8,078 nt of DNA, from contig VGWY01000118.1 of NCBI GenBank assembly GCA_016873575.1, positions 1 through 8,078 on the forward strand, written 5' to 3'. This document shows positions 5,315 through 8,078 of this stretch, piece by piece; position 1 is the stretch's first letter; each line of letters starts with the position of its first letter. The DNA is from Nitrospira sp. Lineage in GTDB: Bacteria; Nitrospirota; Thermodesulfovibrionia; Thermodesulfovibrionales; SM23-35. The position numbers were made by a program, and so were the translations under genes. A model generated the notes under the pieces. That model was not told where the DNA came from. It made no database searches and was given only the letters and a program-made list of their open reading frames with translations.

Positions 5315-6190
5315 ATGAAAAATATAGGCGGACAGGCAGTTATAGAAGGCGTTATGATGAAGGCACCAAAGGGCTGGACAGTGGCAGTCAGGGGACCAAA
5401 GGGGGATATCCATGTGAAGAGGGAGAGAGTGAAAGAACTTCCGAGGATCCTAAAACTCCCCCTGATGCGCGGGGTAATAGCCCTCTGTCAGGCGCTCACT
5501 ATCGGTATTAAAGCTATAGAGTTCTCAGCGAGCAAGACCTATGAAGAGGAAGAAAAGCCTCTGGGCCCTCTTGGTATAAGCCTCACCATCGGGTTTGCCT
5601 TAATCCTTAGTATAGCCCTCTTTATACTACTTCCATTATATGCAACTAAGCTCCTGGGGATTCTATTCACATCTGTTTCCAAAAGCTCATTTATCTTTAA
5701 TCTTGTAGATGGGGTTATCAGGATACTTATTTTTCTGGCATATATCGTTGCAATTGGCATGTGGAAAGAGATGAGGCGGATATTCGAATACCATGGTGCA
5801 GAGCATAAGGTAATTCATGCATATGAGAACGGGATGGAACTCACTGTTCAAAATGTGAAGCACTACAGCCCTCTCCACCCCCGTTGTGGTACAAGCTTTC
5901 TCCTGATCGTTATGGTTATAAGTATATTTACTTTCTCGTTTATCCCACAGGAATGGGTATTTACATATAAATTTCTCTCAAGGATAATCCTCATCCCTGT
6001 TATTGCAGGACTTTCATTTGAGGTTTTGAAACTCTCATCAAAAATGAAAAACAACCCTTTTATCTCTATAATGATACAGCCAGGCCTTTTGCTGCAGAGG
6101 CTTACAACAAGAGAACCTGATGATTTACAGGTTGAAGTTGCCATCAGGGCAATCGAAGAGGTTCTCAGAATAGAGGAACAAAATGCTTGA
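5315..6190 (+). CDS. DUF1385 family membrane protein (YqhQ-like)
   Basis: Integral membrane protein of unknown function; YqhQ of Bacillus is the best-known relative. The 291 residues begin with the family hallmark GGQAVIEGVMMKAPKGW (5-21), which supports the chosen start. About four membrane segments can be seen: two between residues 85 and 150, and two around 193-230. The other hallmarks are EYHGAEHK in the middle, HPRCGTSF just before the third hydrophobic segment, and QPGLLLQRLTTREPD near the C-terminus. The conserved histidines, glutamate and cysteine could bind a metal, but that is speculation. The ribosome binding site (GAAAGG) is modest and lies close to copy B of the hairpin repeat. 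The gene overlaps prfA by 8 nt, so the two are almost certainly co-transcribed. From memory, linkage of this family with rpmE and prfA is found across several phyla. Confidence 0.92.
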   Translation: MKNIGGQAVIEGVMMKAPKGWTVAVRGPKGDIHVKRERVKELPRILKLPLMRGVIALCQALTIGIKAIEFSASKTYEEEEKPLGPLGISLTIGFALILSIALFILLPLYATKLLGILFTSVSKSSFIFNLVDGVIRILIFLAYIVAIGMWKEMRRIFEYHGAEHKVIHAYENGMELTVQNVKHYSPLHPRCGTSFLLIVMVISIFTFSFIPQEWVFTYKFLSRIILIPVIAGLSFEVLKLSSKMKNNPFISIMIQPGLLLQRLTTREPDDLQVEVAIRAIEEVLRIEEQNA

Positions 6191-7244
6191 AAAACTGAAA
6201 TCAATACTAAGTAAATATGAAGAACTAAATACTCTTCTGATGGAACCAAAGGTGCTGTCGAACCCTGCTGAGCTTCAGAAATATTCAAAAGAGCAGTCAG
6301 ATCTCCAGCCGCTTGCTGAGAAGATAAGAGAATACCTGAAGTTGCTTTCTGATATAGAAGAGACAGAGGAGCTTTTGGAGGGTGGAGATGGCGATTTGCG
6401 TGAGCTTGCTGAGGCAGAGCTGTATGAACTCAAAGATAAAAAGCCCAAAATAGAGGAAGCTCTCGAGATTATGCTTCTCCCAAAAGACCCAAGAGATGAG
6501 AAGAATGTCATCCTTGAGATAAGGGCAGGTACAGGAGGGGAAGAGGCTGCCCTTTTTGCCTCTAATCTGTTCAGGATGTATTCAAAATATGCCGAACATA
6601 AGAGATGGAAGGTGGATATGATAGAGCTGAATTCCACAGGGCTTGGTGGTGTCAAGGAAGTTATTGCATCCATACAGGGGAAAAGCGCATATAGCAGACT
6701 CAAATACGAGAGCGGTGTCCACAGGGTTCAACGCGTACCTGTTACAGAGGCATCAGGAAGGATTCATACATCTGCAGCGACAGTTGCAGTACTCCCTGAG
6801 GCAGCGGAGGTTGATATCAAGGTTGATGAAAAGGATTTGAGGATAGATACCTTCTGTGCTTCCGGACCAGGTGGTCAGGGGGTTAACACAACTTACTCTG
6901 CTGTAAGGATCGTGCATATACCAACAGGGCTTATTGTCCAGTGTCAGGATGAACGCTCTCAGATTAAGAATAAAGAGAAGGCAATGAAGGTCTTGCGTTC
7001 AAGGCTTTACGAGGCTGAAATGGAAAGGCAGGAGAAAGAGAGGGCTCACGAGAGGAAATCACAGGTGAAAACAGGCGACAGAAGTGAAAAGATAAGGACA
7101 TATAACTTTCCCCAGAACCGTATTACAGACCACAGGATAGGTCTCACACTTCATAGACTCGAACAGGTGCTTGAAGGGGATCTCGATGAGATCATAGACG
7201 GTCTGGTTGCTCACTATCAGGCAGAGAGGCTGAAGGAACTGTAA
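6183..7244 (+). CDS. prfA: Peptide chain release factor 1
   Basis: Reads UAA and UAG stop codons in the ribosomal A site and triggers release of the finished protein. 353 residues, near the usual 355-360. The N-terminal helical domain (about 1-95) precedes EIRAGTGGEEAALFA (112-126). The stop-codon-reading PxT motif is PVT (186-188), which marks RF1 rather than RF2 (SPF). The peptidyl-tRNA hydrolysis motif GGQ is at 230-232, in SGPGGQGVNTTYSAVRI; the residues after GGQ vary in the family and are not a defect. There is no programmed frameshift, as expected for RF1. Its ATG lies inside the end of the DUF1385 gene (8-nt overlap), so translation is probably coupled. The methyltransferase gene prmC, which modifies the GGQ glutamine and often sits beside prfA, is not in the window. 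Confidence 0.97.
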   Translation: MLEKLKSILSKYEELNTLLMEPKVLSNPAELQKYSKEQSDLQPLAEKIREYLKLLSDIEETEELLEGGDGDLRELAEAELYELKDKKPKIEEALEIMLLPKDPRDEKNVILEIRAGTGGEEAALFASNLFRMYSKYAEHKRWKVDMIELNSTGLGGVKEVIASIQGKSAYSRLKYESGVHRVQRVPVTEASGRIHTSAATVAVLPEAAEVDIKVDEKDLRIDTFCASGPGGQGVNTTYSAVRIVHIPTGLIVQCQDERSQIKNKEKAMKVLRSRLYEAEMERQEKERAHERKSQVKTGDRSEKIRTYNFPQNRITDHRIGLTLHRLEQVLEGDLDEIIDGLVAHYQAERLKEL

Positions 7245-7252
7245 AAGGTATT

Positions 7253-7951
7253 ATGCCATTCAGAAGATTGGTTGATAGTGCAAATAATGCTATAGAAGGA
7301 ATCCTCCACGCTGCGAGGACACAGAGGCATCTAAGGTATCATCTTTATTTTGCCGCATTTGTTTTAATATTGAGTTATGCTCTCGGCGTCGAGAGGACAG
7401 ATTTTCTGATTATCTCCATTGCTGTAATCCTCGTCCTGCTTGCAGAAATGATTAATACAGCTATCGAATATGGAGTGGATTTGATCTCACCCGAGTATAG
7501 TGAAAAGGCAAGGATTGTGAAGGATGTGGCTGCCGGTGCAGTCTTAATCACTGCCGTTGGTGCAGTTGTACTTGGCTATATCATACTCTTCCCATATCTC
7601 AGCAGGGCATTTGAGAGAGGCATCTATATAGCAAAGCATTCAAAACATGAAGTTGCACTCATTTCGATTATCCTGATTTTAATCCTTGTGATAATGCTAA
7701 AGGCAGCGTTCGGGAAGGGGCATCCCTTGCGCGGAGGTATGCCGAGTGGTCATTCTGCCGTAGCCTTTTCAGTATGGGTTGCGGTTACTTATATCACAGA
7801 AAGTTTTTTCGCTTCGTTCCTCTGTCTTATCCTGTCTGTTGTCATTGCCCAGAGCAGGATTGCGGTTAAGGCACATACTCCTGTAGAAGTAATTACAGGG
7901 GCCATTTTAGGGTCAGGGCTTACGTTTTTGTTGTTTATAATTTTTTACTAG
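7253..7951 (+). CDS. DgkA-type undecaprenol kinase fused to a PAP2 phosphatase
   Basis: A 232-residue inner-membrane protein of two parts. Residues 1-115 are a complete small lipid kinase. E65, N68, E72 and K90-D91 match the E. coli DgkA active-site spacing (E69, N72, E76, K94-D95), and the N-terminal RHLRYHLYFA resembles the Gram-positive undecaprenol kinase type. Residues 133-232 are a PAP2 phosphatase core: K150 and R160 in the first motif region, PSGH (164-167) and SR-x5-H (201-208), with Glu212 where many members have Asp. About seven membrane segments are expected. Known chemistry of the halves suggests control of undecaprenyl phosphate: the kinase phosphorylates undecaprenol, and the phosphatase removes phosphate from a lipid phosphate or pyrophosphate. 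A diacylglycerol or lipid A substrate is also possible. It begins 8 nt after prfA with a modest AAAGG site. Confidence 0.9.
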   Translation: MPFRRLVDSANNAIEGILHAARTQRHLRYHLYFAAFVLILSYALGVERTDFLIISIAVILVLLAEMINTAIEYGVDLISPEYSEKARIVKDVAAGAVLITAVGAVVLGYIILFPYLSRAFERGIYIAKHSKHEVALISIILILILVIMLKAAFGKGHPLRGGMPSGHSAVAFSVWVAVTYITESFFASFLCLILSVVIAQSRIAVKAHTPVEVITGAILGSGLTFLLFIIFY

Positions 7952-8078
7952 TACATTGTCAACTTAATTATTGATAGTTCTGGCTTTTCGTGGTACTATC
8001 TTCTGAAAAGGAGGTGTCCATGAGCCAAAAACAATTTCTGGTACAACTGAGCGAACAGGAACGTTTACGATTGCAAAA
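7952..8078 (+). mobile_element. Possible left part of an IS630-family element
   Basis: The sequence changes character right after the stop codon of the DgkA-PAP2 gene: 68 nt of AT-rich noncoding sequence lead to a new gene with a very strong ribosome binding site and an N-terminus like IS630 transposases. IS630 elements insert at TA dinucleotides, and TA occurs at 7949-7950 and 7952-7953. The element boundary and its terminal inverted repeat cannot be proven because the other end is outside the window. Confidence 0.4.
8020..8078 (+). CDS. N-terminus of a probable IS630-type transposase, cut by the window edge
   Basis: ATG at 8020 follows an almost ideal Shine-Dalgarno sequence (AAAAGGAGGTG, 8006-8016) and opens a frame reading MSQKQFLVQLSEQERLRLQ before the window ends. 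The pattern of a short basic start, a beta-strand-like VxLSEQER and a leucine-rich helix resembles the N-terminal helix-turn-helix domain of IS630 transposases (KYxVxLTxEERxxL). Nineteen codons cannot settle the family; another DNA-binding protein is possible. The gene lies 68 nt after the DgkA-PAP2 stop and has its own leader, so it is not part of that operon. Confidence 0.5.
   Translation, partial: MSQKQFLVQLSEQERLRLQ

Noticed and set aside
6275..6703. Minus-strand frame (142 codons) inside prfA
   Set aside because: Serine-rich translation typical of the reverse complement of Glu/Leu-rich coding sequence; prfA is unambiguous here.
6870..6900. GGQGVNTTYS in prfA read as a damaged catalytic motif
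   Set aside because: GGQ itself is intact. The following residues vary among RF1 proteins, and the rest of the protein is complete.

Overview
The window carries ordinary bacterial housekeeping genes, separated by intergenic stretches rich in palindromic repeats and bounded at each edge by a gene start that looks IS-related or possibly so. Base composition looks moderate (low-to-mid 40s % GC by eye). The DUF1385-prfA pair, a TM1367-type cyclophilin-fold protein, a fused undecaprenol kinase/PAP2 protein and several intergenic palindrome families suggest an anaerobic or subsurface lineage such as Nitrospirota (Thermodesulfovibrio-like) or a deltaproteobacterial group. That placement is inference from gene content only; no rRNA is present.

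Layout. Positions 1-20 hold the first codons of a minus-strand gene that leaves the window. Its ribosome binding site lies inside a long hairpin (21-83), and this hairpin is followed by T6 on the plus strand. Positions 84-261 hold a short C-rich/G-rich hairpin repeat and the leader of trpD (262-1272, +). Converging on trpD with a 17-nt gap is a minus-strand block: a TM1367-like cyclophilin-fold protein (4667-4293), nadB (4275-2692) and pyk (2708-1290). A 258-bp divergent intergenic region (4668-4925) holds a pair of inverted palindromes with compensatory base changes. It is followed by rpmE (4926-5126, +) with its own strong terminator. A 188-bp gap then packs in a pair of GGGACAGTCCC palindromes and a second copy of the C/G hairpin repeat. 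Next come a DUF1385 (YqhQ-like) membrane protein (5315-6190), prfA (6183-7244, 8-nt overlap) and a DgkA-PAP2 fusion (7253-7951), all on the plus strand. Right after the last stop codon a new gene starts (8020 onward) whose N-terminus resembles IS630-family transposases.

How the genes work together. trpD (tryptophan), nadB (NAD) and pyk (glycolysis) are unrelated metabolic steps. rpmE, the DUF1385 gene and prfA belong to a neighbourhood often seen in bacteria that links ribosome and translation-termination functions with a membrane protein of unknown role. The DgkA-PAP2 protein probably handles the undecaprenyl phosphate pool for envelope polymers. I see no new defence, secretion or biosynthetic system. 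The items most worth following are the intergenic palindrome families, the RBS-sequestering hairpin at the left edge, the kinase-phosphatase fusion and the pyruvate kinase with K+-independent signature residues.
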